Virus record (IMG/VR): IMGVR_UViG_3300025009_000254
Coordinates: 1 to 37,873 of that record
DNA: 37,873 nt
DNA from: a virus
Direction: 5' to 3' (one strand)
The notes beneath the pieces are model-generated. The model did no database searches. It saw nothing but the letters and a program-made list of their open reading frames with translations, and was not told the origin of the DNA. This document shows positions 28,979 through 36,814 of this stretch, one piece after another. Both the position numbers and the translations under genes were made by a program. Each line of letters starts with the position of its first letter. Positions within the stretch are counted from its first letter, which is position 1.

Positions 28979-29260
28979 TCACCTCTTGACCTTGGCCATG
29001 CGACGGCGGGCGGCTTCAAAAGCGGCAAAATCCCGGTCATGGTAACTTGCCGCTACCTGCTTTGACCATTTCTTTATTGTGCGCCTATACCAGCGGCCTA
29101 CCATGTCGGCGTTGCGTTCCCTGAACGACTTGGATAGCCATGCCTTGATCCGATCTTTCCAGTTTGCCTTGAGTTGATCAGCGCCTTGCTTCCATAGGTT
29201 GCGGCGGCTGGCTTCCCGGTAGGCTATTGCCCGTGCGCGTTTTGCCTGCTTGTTGTTCAT
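28979..29260 (-). CDS. Basic helical protein (93 aa)
   Basis: ATG 29260 overlaps the previous stop (ATGA). The protein is very rich in Lys/Arg and Trp (NNKQAKRARAIAYREASRRN, WYRRTIKKWSKQVAASYHDR), which suggests nucleic-acid binding. No family recognised. Confidence 0.7.
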   Translation of the reverse strand: MNNKQAKRARAIAYREASRRNLWKQGADQLKANWKDRIKAWLSKSFRERNADMVGRWYRRTIKKWSKQVAASYHDRDFAAFEAARRRMAKVKR

Positions 29261-29574
29261 GCACACAGCCTCTTGTACTTTCTGCCACGCTGGCGCATGT
29301 ATACGCCGTACCGCTGGCCGAAAGATCCTTTCGGTACGTCCGGGCCGAGGTAAATGTATGGGCCTTTGACACAATAGCCATTCCAACCACGGCGCATAGA
29401 AAACAGGCCGGTAAAAAAGTCTATAATCCGGTCAAAAAATGCGCGAAGCCGACCGGTCTGTATGACCTTCTTTGCGTGGCTTGGCTTGCCCTTATAGTAA
29501 GCCATTGCCTTCTTGGTCTGCCTGTAGTTCAGGTCAATCCGTGCGGTGTCCCTCTTTGCAAACTCATTCTTCAT
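29257..29574 (-). CDS. Basic hypothetical protein (105 aa)
   Basis: ATG 29574 follows GGGGGATCAC; the longer frame is rejected. The product has a basic N-terminal half (NYRQTKKAMAYYKGKPSHAK), a hydrophobic-aromatic middle (FFDRIIDFFTGLFSMRRGWN) that may sit on a membrane, and a basic end. Unknown. Confidence 0.7.
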   Translation of the reverse strand: MKNEFAKRDTARIDLNYRQTKKAMAYYKGKPSHAKKVIQTGRLRAFFDRIIDFFTGLFSMRRGWNGYCVKGPYIYLGPDVPKGSFGQRYGVYMRQRGRKYKRLCA

Positions 29575-29594
29575 GTGATCCCCCTTGTGAAAAT

Positions 29595-29999
29595 TTATTC
29601 CAGTTCTTTGCAATTCCCAAAATACATTGCGTTTAACATTTCTTGCGTTTTTCTGCCATACTTTCCTGATTCTATTTTTTTTCTTAAATATTCAGAAAAC
29701 TTAGTTTTTCTTGATTCTATCCGCAAATTGATAATCACGTATGTAGTGTTTAATACTGGCTTAACCGCACGAATCAATTCCATTTCAATTTCATCTAGTT
29801 CTTCAATCGGGCACTCGAAAAAATATGCTTTGTCAAAATCCTTGGACCCTATATGGGCTGAAACCCTGACTTCTATAGACCTTGACTGCCCGATATAAAC
29901 AACTTCATTGTTTTTAACCAAAAAATATATGCCAGCGTGAAGTTCGACCGGCATAAGTTTTTTACCGTACGTTTCCATTATTTCCCTGGCTCTTGTCAT
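29595..29999 (-). CDS. GIY-YIG domain protein
   Basis: A 134-residue protein with GIYFLVKNNEVVYIGQS (GIY at 23-25, YIG at 35-37), then RVSAHIGSKDFDKAYFFECP and LDEIEMELIRAVKPVLNTTY, giving the conserved Arg, His, Glu and Asn of the nuclease fold. The segment is visibly A+T-richer than its neighbours, a sign of recent arrival. It lies in the operon by ATGA overlap. A free-standing homing-type or repair-like nuclease is likely. Confidence 0.85.
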   Translation of the reverse strand: MTRAREIMETYGKKLMPVELHAGIYFLVKNNEVVYIGQSRSIEVRVSAHIGSKDFDKAYFFECPIEELDEIEMELIRAVKPVLNTTYVIINLRIESRKTKFSEYLRKKIESGKYGRKTQEMLNAMYFGNCKELE

Positions 30000-30223
30000 G
30001 GCAATTTCACCATTCCGGTCTTTATGGCCTCTGTGATAACAGGAGCCATAAGTTTAACGTCCGAATAGAGCCGCTCAAACTGTATCCGTTTATCCCGACC
30101 TTCCCGCCTTGTGATCCATTCTTCAAACGCAATATGCGCTATTTCGTGCCTGATTTTGGGGTTCGATATGTACCGGCTGGCCCGATCCCATTCAGCCTCG
30201 TTTATGTCGTACTGAATCCTCAT
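29996..30223 (-). CDS. Small early protein (75 aa)
   Basis: ATG 30223 behind GGAGG (eight bases), first gene after the palindromic promoter. The product RIQYDINEAEWDRASRYISN, PKIRHEIAHIAFEEWITRRE is helical and charged. Directly controlled by the palindrome it may be a regulator, but no motif proves it. Confidence 0.7.
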   Translation of the reverse strand: MRIQYDINEAEWDRASRYISNPKIRHEIAHIAFEEWITRREGRDKRIQFERLYSDVKLMAPVITEAIKTGMVKLP

Positions 30224-30237
30224 TCTGGTTGCCTCCT

Positions 30238-30294
30238 ATGGCGCTAAATAGTACAGTCCTGTAATAGTATAGCGCCATTTGAATAATCCTGCAA
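30238..30294 (-). promoter_or_regulatory. Early promoter with nested palindromic operator
   Basis: TTGCAG (30294-30289), 17-base spacer, TATACT (30271-30266). ATGGCGCTA at 30238-30246 is the perfect inverted match of TAGCGCCAT at 30270-30278. An inner palindrome TACAG-TC-CTGTA (30252-30263) has almost the same centre. The 41-bp structure covers the -10 box and the start, as expected of a repressor site; as RNA it would be a strong 5' hairpin. Confidence 0.68.
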
Positions 30295-30300
30295 CAGTTA

Positions 30301-30639
30301 TTATTTTGGCTTGCTGTAGGGGATTTCGGCCTCGTGCAATAATCTTGCCTTTACATCCTCGACACCATGCGCAACAAACGCAACCCCGCCGCTCTTGTCT
30401 ATGGCTGACAGGAAGTCAATCTGGGCCTGGCTGACCTTGCCGTAATCGGTCTTGCACTCGATGGCAAGGAAGCGACCGTCATTGAGTATCCCTATGATAT
30501 CGCTCGACCCAACCTTCCCGTACTGGACCATCCGACCGTTGGCGCGGAAGGCCCCCGAGTTTGACCGCCATGCAAATATGCCGGAAACCCTGAGATATTC
30601 CAGTATATCGGCTACGATCTTTCCCTCGGGCGTGCTCAT
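30301..30639 (-). CDS. VRR-NUC domain nuclease
   Basis: ATG 30639 overlaps the previous stop (ATGA). The 112-residue protein is a minimal VRR-NUC: EGKIVADILEYLRVSGIFAW, RSNSGAF...MVQYGKVGSSDIIGIL with Asp about 47, and GRFLAIECKTDYGKVSQAQI with Glu 61 and Lys 63, then VAHGVEDVKARLL. These stand-alone nucleases act on branched or single-strand DNA in many phages. Confidence 0.9.
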   Translation of the reverse strand: MSTPEGKIVADILEYLRVSGIFAWRSNSGAFRANGRMVQYGKVGSSDIIGILNDGRFLAIECKTDYGKVSQAQIDFLSAIDKSGGVAFVAHGVEDVKARLLHEAEIPYSKPK

Positions 30640-30890
30640 CGCATGGCCTCGATAGTCAACCTCTGGACCTGCTGGTTCCAATCTTCCACGGCTTCCTTGA
30701 TTGTCGGCTTATTCATTCCCTGGAAACCGCACGTACAAGCCACCCGTACAAGGCTATAGGCTACCGATACAATCATCGGCAACCGCCTACAAGTGCAAGC
30801 GACAGGCAGCGGATTGGCTCCGGTCGTGTCTTTGATCTGATCCTGAATTCGGTCGCGGGCTTGCTCTGATCCTGGGTATTTTCTGTCCAT
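30636..30890 (-). CDS. Small early protein with Lar-like zinc pattern
   Basis: An 84-residue protein and the first gene behind the promoter at 30939. Two Cys pairs (VACTCRR and VACTCGF) followed by TIKEAVEDWNQQVQ recall the restriction-alleviation Lar-type zinc ribbon whose end is a conserved ...EA...WN helix. The match is loose; the anti-restriction role is inference. Confidence 0.65.
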   Translation of the reverse strand: MDRKYPGSEQARDRIQDQIKDTTGANPLPVACTCRRLPMIVSVAYSLVRVACTCGFQGMNKPTIKEAVEDWNQQVQRLTIEAMR

Positions 30891-30910
30891 AAATCCCCCT
30901 TAGACCTATA

Positions 30911-30939
30911 ATCATATGGCAGGATTCTGTGTCTGTCAA
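30911..30939 (-). promoter_or_regulatory. Leading early promoter
   Basis: TTGACA (30939-30934), 17-base spacer, TATGAT (30916-30911), with an A/T-rich upstream element at 30940-30960. It opens the early region right after the late operon ends. The ten bases TTGACAGACA recur at the unit C promoter. Confidence 0.82.
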
Positions 30940-31087
30940 ACAGATTTTATATATTTTTATGGATTATAGCGGTTGTGTTAAGTTGTTTTGGCGATTGTAC
31001 TATACAAGAATACCCCTCTGCGGGCATGATCCGCATGGTACCCGGCTCCCGGTCTGGGCTGGCATGAGGCTGTACAAGGGGTTTGGA
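30940..31087. other. Non-coding boundary between late and early regions
   Basis: About 150 bases without a gene. It contains an A+T-rich stretch next to the early promoter, the inverted repeat TTGTA-CTA-TACAA (30995-31007), and a G+C-rich part with a GCGG/CCGC hairpin (31020-31034). No U-tract terminator is seen for the late operon. It is a candidate for a regulator site or replication-related element. Confidence 0.4.
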
Positions 31088-31546
31088 TTATTTGGTCAAT
31101 GCGATGGCCCACCCTGTAGCGGCGGCTGCCACTGCGGCAATAGCGGCTGTTTTCCATCGGGTCCGCGAGCGTTGCGCGTCGGCTATGGCTTTATCTGACT
31201 TTTTGCGCTCGTCAAGGCGGGCTTGCTCGGATATCGTTAACTGCTTGTTCGATTCCGTCAAGGAGAATTGCAACCCGGCGGTTTCGATCCGTGACGCTTC
31301 CAGCAATTCTTGCAGCTTCTTCGAGTCTAATTCCGACTCGGCCAGCTCTTGCCTGAGCGTCATCCAGAGCTGATCGAAGATCGTCCATTTTCCGGTCGGC
31401 TTCACTTCTGGCAAGCTCAAGCTCGGCTGCAATGGCGGCAATGGCTGGATCGGCGCTTCTTCGGCCCGCGCTATACCCAAGGCCATAAAGAGCAAGAGCA
31501 AAAGCAAGAGTGCCGCCGATGATCCATAGGTATTTCTGCACATCAT
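31088..31546 (-). CDS. Signal-peptide and C-terminal TM protein, probable spanin partner
   Basis: A 152-residue frame with a strong signal-like segment (SSAALLLLLLLFMALGIARA, then EEAP), a Pro-rich stretch, a coiled region (LAESELDSKKLQELLEASRI, ESNKQLTISEQARLDERKKS) and a C-terminal membrane helix (KTAAIAAVAAAATGWAIAL). No lipobox is present, so it is not a textbook outer-membrane lipoprotein. It overlaps the i-spanin-like frame along its whole 330 bases. ATG 31546 sits too close to GGGGGG; ATG 31543 is better. Confidence 0.62.
   Translation of the reverse strand: MMCRNTYGSSAALLLLLLLFMALGIARAEEAPIQPLPPLQPSLSLPEVKPTGKWTIFDQLWMTLRQELAESELDSKKLQELLEASRIETAGLQFSLTESNKQLTISEQARLDERKKSDKAIADAQRSRTRWKTAAIAAVAAAATGWAIALTK
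31212..31541 (-). CDS. i-spanin (Rz)-like protein, embedded reading frame
   Basis: GTG 31541 has GGGGGG five bases upstream, the best-spaced start in this area. The 109-residue product has an N-terminal membrane helix (LWIIGGTLAFALALYGLGYS) and then a long Ala/Arg/Glu coiled-coil (DPAIAAIAAELELARSEADR, KMDDLRSALDDAQARAGRVG), the i-spanin plan. It follows the holin candidate by a two-base overlap. Nested spanin genes are a known feature, although usually the lipoprotein partner is the smaller one. Confidence 0.65.
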   Translation of the reverse strand: MQKYLWIIGGTLAFALALYGLGYSAGRRSADPAIAAIAAELELARSEADRKMDDLRSALDDAQARAGRVGIRLEEAARIAGSVTDRNRRVAILLDGIEQAVNDIRASPP

Positions 31547-31737
31547 CCCCCCTTTGGCTTTGTCATGGAATCAGCCGCAATGTATATGCCTATTATCATT
31601 TGAAACAATCCAAGCACAATTCCAACCCATGCCGGAGCGTCAGCTCCACTTGTCATAAGCCAAAATATGATAATAGTAGTCATGATGATTGCCCATAGAC
31701 ATATCCACCAGCGGCGGGATTGCCATTTGTTATACAT
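31543..31737 (-). CDS. Holin-like membrane protein (64 aa)
   Basis: ATG 31737 overlaps the end of the peptidase gene; longer frames are rejected. The product YNKWQSRRWWICLWAIIMTT, then IIIFWLMTSGADAPAWVGIV, LGLFQMIIGIYIAADSMTK has two membrane helices with a short turn and a basic N-terminus, like class II holins. Between a peptidoglycan hydrolase and spanins this is the expected gene. Confidence 0.72.
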   Translation of the reverse strand: MYNKWQSRRWWICLWAIIMTTIIIFWLMTSGADAPAWVGIVLGLFQMIIGIYIAADSMTKPKGG

Positions 31738-32143
31738 GGGTGAATATCCTTGACGATACGGCCTTGCCTTTGCGTACGGTGGTGCTGTCGCCATACGGGT
31801 CATACTCAACTGATCCATCCGAAGCGCACAACACAAAGTGGCTGTACAGTATGCCGGTGCCTTGAAGCTCATATCGCATTATCATGACCTCTTCGGGCTC
31901 GGGCTTGTATGTCACTGAATCGTGCCGCACTGCCCACTTGATCCCGGTCATCATGCCAATAATCAAATCGGGTTTGACCACAAAACAATCCGAGTCCATC
32001 CACCGGGCCAAAGTTGCGTCATTGTAGATCTGAACCGCGTCTATTCTTTTGCCGGTCATCCTTTCGGCAGCCCTGACTATCGAAAGGAAATAGCATCCAT
32101 AACGCCCTATTGTGCCCATTACCCGTTGCCGTGGCTCAATCAT
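31730..32143 (-). CDS. DUF261-like cysteine peptidase, candidate endolysin
   Basis: ATG 32143 follows GGAGG with four bases. The 137-residue protein has GRYGCYFLSIVRAAERMTGK with Cys 17, later YSHFVLCASDG with His 102 and VEYDPYGDS with Asp 115. This Cys-His-Asp order is that of C39/papain-like peptidases and fits DUF261. In the lysis cassette, between two TM proteins, it is the best endolysin candidate. It lacks a signal peptide, so it would need a holin. Activity is inferred. Confidence 0.72.
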   Translation of the reverse strand: MIEPRQRVMGTIGRYGCYFLSIVRAAERMTGKRIDAVQIYNDATLARWMDSDCFVVKPDLIIGMMTGIKWAVRHDSVTYKPEPEEVMIMRYELQGTGILYSHFVLCASDGSVEYDPYGDSTTVRKGKAVSSRIFTHV

Positions 32144-32159
32144 AAAACCTCCATATAGC

Positions 32160-32471
32160 TCATATATTGCCTGTAAGGAAATCATCAAACTGAGCGAATG
32201 CAGTCAAAACCCCGCTATGGGCATCGGTGACATTCCCGTTGCACTTGCCGTCACGTATCGCTTCAAGCGTGGCCTTGTGTGCCGCAAGCGACGGCCTTTG
32301 CAGCTTGGCCAGCATTCCTATAGCCATGGTTTGCCTATGATCCGCTTCCACCAGCTTGTCTATCTTTTTTGACAGACCGATGATGTGTTTGGCAAGCCAT
32401 ACAAGGGCAAGCAAGGCCCCAGACCCGACTGCGGCGATGAACGCCTCCCATAAAGTAATCGCTGTTTCCAT
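32160..32471 (-). CDS. TM plus coiled-coil protein, holin or antiholin candidate
   Basis: ATG 32471 follows AAGGGAAACC. The 103-residue product has one N-terminal membrane helix (AFIAAVGSGALLALVWLAKH) and a helical soluble part (IIGLSKKIDKLVEADHRQTM ... SLAAHKATLEAIRDG). It starts the lysis cassette after the tail genes. Confidence 0.7.
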   Translation of the reverse strand: METAITLWEAFIAAVGSGALLALVWLAKHIIGLSKKIDKLVEADHRQTMAIGMLAKLQRPSLAAHKATLEAIRDGKCNGNVTDAHSGVLTAFAQFDDFLTGNI

Positions 32472-32513
32472 GGTTTCCCTTTCATCCAGACAGTTTTCAA
32501 AGCGTAGTTATGT

Positions 32514-34349
32514 TCAGGAATTATAACCACCGGCGGCTGTGTCCGCACATGCATTTGTGGTTCCAGAATCGGCGTAAGATTGAGTTGCCCCGGTGCCATA
32601 CGGAATTGAATCTCCGGATGATTTGCATTGTTGCACTGATTTGCACTGGTAAAACCCATACTCATCTGTTGCCGATGATACATTTGAAGCTGTACTGCAT
32701 ACAGTTATTCGAGTACAATTGTCAAATGAATTTATAGTGGCAGTTGCGCCTGATGTTGTATTATCGGAACTGGAACATGACGACATGTTGGTGCAGAAAA
32801 TATATGAATAAACCGAGGCATTTGATCCAGTTGTACTATTGTTGATACTTGTACAAGATGAAATATTTATGCAATTTCCGAACGAATATAGATAGCCATT
32901 AGTACCAGAGGTGCTATTGCCATCGCTTGTGCATGCAATAATATTTGTACAATATCGATATGAATATAGTACCGATGCTCCTGATGCCGAATTACCCATA
33001 CTTACACAAGAGCTAACATTTGAACAATTATAAAATAAATACAAAATAGCTGATGTGCCTGTTACGGCAACGGTATTATTTGAAGCGGTACATTGTGTTG
33101 AAAATAATTCATAAAAACAAAAGAAACTAAGAGATCCAGATGTTGATTCAAAAGAATAATTATTTATATCTATTTTATTTGCCTTGCCAGTGGTTTGCCC
33201 GTCTATTATTTTTGCCAAACCAGTGGTAATTGTTATACTGCTTCCATCTCCATTTATTGCAAATGAATCTATCGCGGAATCCGTAGAAGTACTGAAATCA
33301 ATTATTGTTACCGAGCTAGCATCTTTAGGTTTAAGTATTGTACTAGCACCTGCGCCAGTTAATACTATGTTTGACTTCATTGTAATGGTGTTGTCTATCT
33401 GATATGTACCGGCAGTAAGTTGTACAATACCTCCACCTAGTGAATTTGAATAATCAATTGCCGCCTGGATCTGCACATCATCATCGGTCCCGTCGCACTT
33501 GTAGTCATACGTCCCGTCGTACTCAACGCTGGCTACTGTTACTATATTGGATCGATTGACTCGCCGCTTGGGGCTTCCCCCGGATGCGAGGCGGGTGGCA
33601 TAAAGAGTTGATTTAGCCCAGGATTCCTCAACCTCCCGCAGGAGCAGAGAAGTAGTACCAATGCCACCGTTAGTCTTTTCGCAGTCAACCGCGTAAATTT
33701 CCACTGTCGTGTCGATGTATTCATTTGAATCGGCCCTCCCTGCCTGGAACGTGTACCAGTCGCCGACCTCGTACCAATAGGCAAGGCCGGGTATCTGGAC
33801 TGCGTACATATGCTTTTTCTTTCCAAGGAACTTATACCAGTAATCGGCTATTTTTGCTACCTGTTCAGCATCGACTATGAACTCGTTGCCGACTTCAAAT
33901 ACCTTTTCCCCGTTGCGCCTGATATCATCATCGCGCTTGAGCTGGTCATGGATCAATTCTCCGTTTTCGCCGGAGTACATCATGATACGCTTGCCGTCAA
34001 TGGTGGCCGATGTTAGGTAGGCGTCAAAGCCGCGTTCGTTCTTTAGGGTTAGTATTGCCCGGTCCGGGTAGCTGGTGGTGTCAAGCGTGCGGGTTAGTGC
34101 ATTGATTGCGGATTCAGATACCGGAATGGTTGCCCTTACTGACCGCTCCCTAAAAACCATATCGACAACTGCCAGTATTTTTGCAGTTTTAGGAGGCGGC
34201 TTGTATTTGCCTTTTGCCAGCTGTTCCTTGAACTCATCCTGGTTTAATCCGAGCGCAGTTGTTATATCAATCGTGGCTTCGGTATAGGCGTCTTTTATTC
34301 CGGTTATTGCGTCATTGACACCATGGAATAGCCAGTTTACTAAGCCCAT
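32514..34349 (-). CDS. Tail-tip protein with cysteine-ladder beta-helix
   Basis: A 611-residue protein. Residues 1-265 form a tail-associated domain, with YEVGDWYTFQAGRADSNEYI near 190. From about 270, VEYDGTYDYKCDGTDDDVQI and GGGIVQLTAGTYQIDNTITM are the start of a pectate-lyase-type beta-helix. From about 420 there are at least five tandem turns of 24-26 residues, each with C-x5-C (e.g. CTNIIAC, CINISSC, CTNMSSC) and a STSG/TTSG corner, forming a cysteine ladder. This part is A+T-rich. Probable receptor-binding or depolymerase spike, acting outside the cell. Confidence 0.82.
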   Translation of the reverse strand: MGLVNWLFHGVNDAITGIKDAYTEATIDITTALGLNQDEFKEQLAKGKYKPPPKTAKILAVVDMVFRERSVRATIPVSESAINALTRTLDTTSYPDRAILTLKNERGFDAYLTSATIDGKRIMMYSGENGELIHDQLKRDDDIRRNGEKVFEVGNEFIVDAEQVAKIADYWYKFLGKKKHMYAVQIPGLAYWYEVGDWYTFQAGRADSNEYIDTTVEIYAVDCEKTNGGIGTTSLLLREVEESWAKSTLYATRLASGGSPKRRVNRSNIVTVASVEYDGTYDYKCDGTDDDVQIQAAIDYSNSLGGGIVQLTAGTYQIDNTITMKSNIVLTGAGASTILKPKDASSVTIIDFSTSTDSAIDSFAINGDGSSITITTGLAKIIDGQTTGKANKIDINNYSFESTSGSLSFFCFYELFSTQCTASNNTVAVTGTSAILYLFYNCSNVSSCVSMGNSASGASVLYSYRYCTNIIACTSDGNSTSGTNGYLYSFGNCINISSCTSINNSTTGSNASVYSYIFCTNMSSCSSSDNTTSGATATINSFDNCTRITVCSTASNVSSATDEYGFYQCKSVQQCKSSGDSIPYGTGATQSYADSGTTNACADTAAGGYNS

Positions 34350-36586
34350 CAGATGTCCTCCGCGTATTTCATCTCAATAATTTCGGAGCCTTGTACGGTA
34401 ATCATTTCCCCGTCTGCTATCGGATGCTTCATGTTTCCGTCATCGTCACTGGTAAATATACCAGCACTTGACCCGCTCCACAACTGCTTGAGCGATGATT
34501 CTTTTACAATTATAACTCCATGCGCTTTTACTGCATTTGCCGACTGGACATCAAGCCGCGCGGTAATTCCGGCAAAGTTTTCAATGCTGCCCAGGCTCGG
34601 TCTGTCGTCGCTGTTATAGCGCACCTTGAATGACAGCACACCATCCGGGGTCATGCCGATGTAACTTGCGATTGAAGCATCCCCGATCTTCTTGATCGCT
34701 TCCCATACGGTCTTGCCCCGCTCGACAAGTGCGTATGGATGCTCGACCGCTACTGTGTCAGCGTCGATTGCCAGCGTGTCATACGTGGTAGTTTCGGCAT
34801 CATCGGCATTGCATACTCCGCTGGCGCCGTAGTTTGCGTTGACCAAGAAGTAGTCAATAGGGTCTATGCCCCTGGTCAGCATCACTCCGTCTACGTAGAA
34901 GGTCGAGGTTGCCACCGCATAAAAGGTAATCCTTAGCTGAGTACATGATCCGGATTGTATTTCCCTTGCTACGGTAACGCGCGTAAACTGCCCGGTATCG
35001 GTTCCGCAGTCAACACTTGTTCCGGTCCCGATAAGCGTTCCGGTATTGTCAAGCTCTTCAATGGTCAGCCGGACAGCAGATGCAGTGCCCTGGTAGACGA
35101 ACGCCGAGAAGTTGAACTGATCTCCGATGTCCAGCAGGTCAGTAGTTTCAAACTCAACTACCTGCGTCACCTTGTCGCCGATGGTATCGGCAATGCACTT
35201 CATGGAGTAGGTGCCGAACTGTGCGACAGTACTTGACCGCTCGAAAGTAGACATGCCGGTATTGAGCCAGGAGTTTCCTATTGTCGCATTCTCAAAGCTG
35301 GAATTGCCAGCGTAGTTGCGGATCTCCTTCAGTGACACCAGCCTGGTTATGGCGTGCAGCAGGCTGGTGGTTTCGTCTGATGGCTTTGAGAGATCGAAAC
35401 TATCGAACCCATGTGCTGCCCGGAGTTTGGTTTCTCCAAGCTCTGATATCCCATCCTCAAGCTTGACCGATACGTCGCCATAAAACCTATTCGGGCTTGA
35501 CCGCCTGAACGCTCCAGGGGTTGCGCGTCCGATGAATAGCGGTTCGCTGTGTGATGTCAGGGCTGGCCCGATTGGCCCGGACGGGAACAGGGTATCGGAC
35601 GGGTAAAGAGTGTCAGACGGGTAAAGCGCCGATCCGCCTGATATCGTATCAAGCTGGCTTTCAATCTCGAACTCTACCCGGTTCTGAAGGTATTTCTGAG
35701 GCCCGTTGTACCTGCCGTTGAACGGGTCGAACGCGTCGTATTGATCGTCCGAGAAAGATCCGTTGACATTGTGCAATGATAGATTGGCCGTGTTCGCTCC
35801 GGCGCTTCCGGTTAGCGGATTCTCCACTGATTTTGACAGGTTGAAAGACTTGACCCCACGCATGTCACCTTCGGCAAAGACGCGCGGAATGCGGATGCGC
35901 TCGCGGCCAAGGGTCAAGCCATTGAAGTCAAAGACTATCTGCCGGTCGGCCTTGTATGTTTTAAACTCTCCGGTAGCCAACGCCTCGTCAAGCTCATGGA
36001 TGATCCAGTATGAGGATTGCGCGGCCACTGCCGGGAAAAACGATATTGAATTAAGCGGTACAAATGATCCGGCGCTTGGCGTCTGTGTATCGTTGGCAAT
36101 GTCATTCTGTCCGATCCGCACATGCAACCCGGCCAGCTTGCCCACGTTGTCAAACCATGCCCGGATGTAAAGCCAGTTATTGATATCTGTGGTGAAAGCT
36201 GGCGTTGACATGGTAGTAGTCAGGGCTTGAATCACATCTATGGTATCGGTCGTGGCATTGTAGATTATCGAAAATTGAGCTGCTGTACCGCAGGAAAACA
36301 ACGTCTGGTTTGCGGCTACGGTATACGCAAACTGCGGCTTGAACCAGCCTTCAAGAATAAACCTTTGCGGCATGGTGTACAGGTAAGTGAGACTGGTACT
36401 TGTCCCGCACTGAAGCCTGAACGTCCCGCGCATGTTTTCATCAACAGTATTTTTTACATAACTGATTCCGCTTGCGGTCATGGCAGGGAATAATCGCCCC
36501 CGTGGGTTGAAGTAGAAATTGTGGCTATGGTTCCAGTTTGTGCGGAGGTCGTTCTTCCAGTCGGCATCTACATATTTCAGTGCCAT
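34349..36586 (-). CDS. Large tail protein with lectin and carbohydrate-binding-like modules
   Basis: A 745-residue tail-tip protein. Residues about 50-220 look like a LamG/concanavalin domain (RFILEGWFKPQFAYTVAANQ ... YIRAWFDNVGKLAGLHVRIG). The middle has a tail-hub-like segment with the tandem hexapeptide YPSDTL-YPSDTL-FPSG. Residues about 440-575 resemble a CBM (NSSFENATIGNSWLNTGMST ... TFYVDGVMLTRG). The C-terminal 150 residues are tail-baseplate-like. It shares bases TGATG with the beta-helix gene, so the two are co-translated and probably assemble together. Confidence 0.8.
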   Translation of the reverse strand: MALKYVDADWKNDLRTNWNHSHNFYFNPRGRLFPAMTASGISYVKNTVDENMRGTFRLQCGTSTSLTYLYTMPQRFILEGWFKPQFAYTVAANQTLFSCGTAAQFSIIYNATTDTIDVIQALTTTMSTPAFTTDINNWLYIRAWFDNVGKLAGLHVRIGQNDIANDTQTPSAGSFVPLNSISFFPAVAAQSSYWIIHELDEALATGEFKTYKADRQIVFDFNGLTLGRERIRIPRVFAEGDMRGVKSFNLSKSVENPLTGSAGANTANLSLHNVNGSFSDDQYDAFDPFNGRYNGPQKYLQNRVEFEIESQLDTISGGSALYPSDTLYPSDTLFPSGPIGPALTSHSEPLFIGRATPGAFRRSSPNRFYGDVSVKLEDGISELGETKLRAAHGFDSFDLSKPSDETTSLLHAITRLVSLKEIRNYAGNSSFENATIGNSWLNTGMSTFERSSTVAQFGTYSMKCIADTIGDKVTQVVEFETTDLLDIGDQFNFSAFVYQGTASAVRLTIEELDNTGTLIGTGTSVDCGTDTGQFTRVTVAREIQSGSCTQLRITFYAVATSTFYVDGVMLTRGIDPIDYFLVNANYGASGVCNADDAETTTYDTLAIDADTVAVEHPYALVERGKTVWEAIKKIGDASIASYIGMTPDGVLSFKVRYNSDDRPSLGSIENFAGITARLDVQSANAVKAHGVIIVKESSLKQLWSGSSAGIFTSDDDGNMKHPIADGEMITVQGSEIIEMKYAEDI

Positions 36587-36598
36587 GTTTCCCCCGGT

Positions 36599-36802
36599 CT
36601 ATTTACTCCACGCCGCAAGTGCTATTCTTTTTACTTCGTCCGGCTGGTTTTCAATGTCAACATCTTTTTCAAGCACGTACCGATGATAAGTATAAGACAA
36701 CTCTTCCCCATCTTCAAGAATGGATATTCTTTGTCTAACCTGCACGTGCCCCGATTCTGGTAATACTTCTATGCGCTCGGTGATAATTCTTTTTTCCAGC
36801 AT
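36599..36802 (-). CDS. Small tail protein (67 aa)
   Basis: A beta-rich protein, LEKRIITERIEVLPESGHVQ, VRQRISILEDGEELSYTYHR, ending DEVKRIALAAWSK. Such short proteins commonly lie between tape measure and tip genes. Stop TAG, followed 12 bases later by the next ATG in the same frame. Confidence 0.72.
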   Translation of the reverse strand: MLEKRIITERIEVLPESGHVQVRQRISILEDGEELSYTYHRYVLEKDVDIENQPDEVKRIALAAWSK

Positions 36803-36814
36803 CTAGTGACCCCT

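Noticed and set aside
32360-32683. 107-codon minus-strand ORF
   Set aside because: It bridges the end of the beta-helix gene and the start of the TM gene in another frame; no supporting features.
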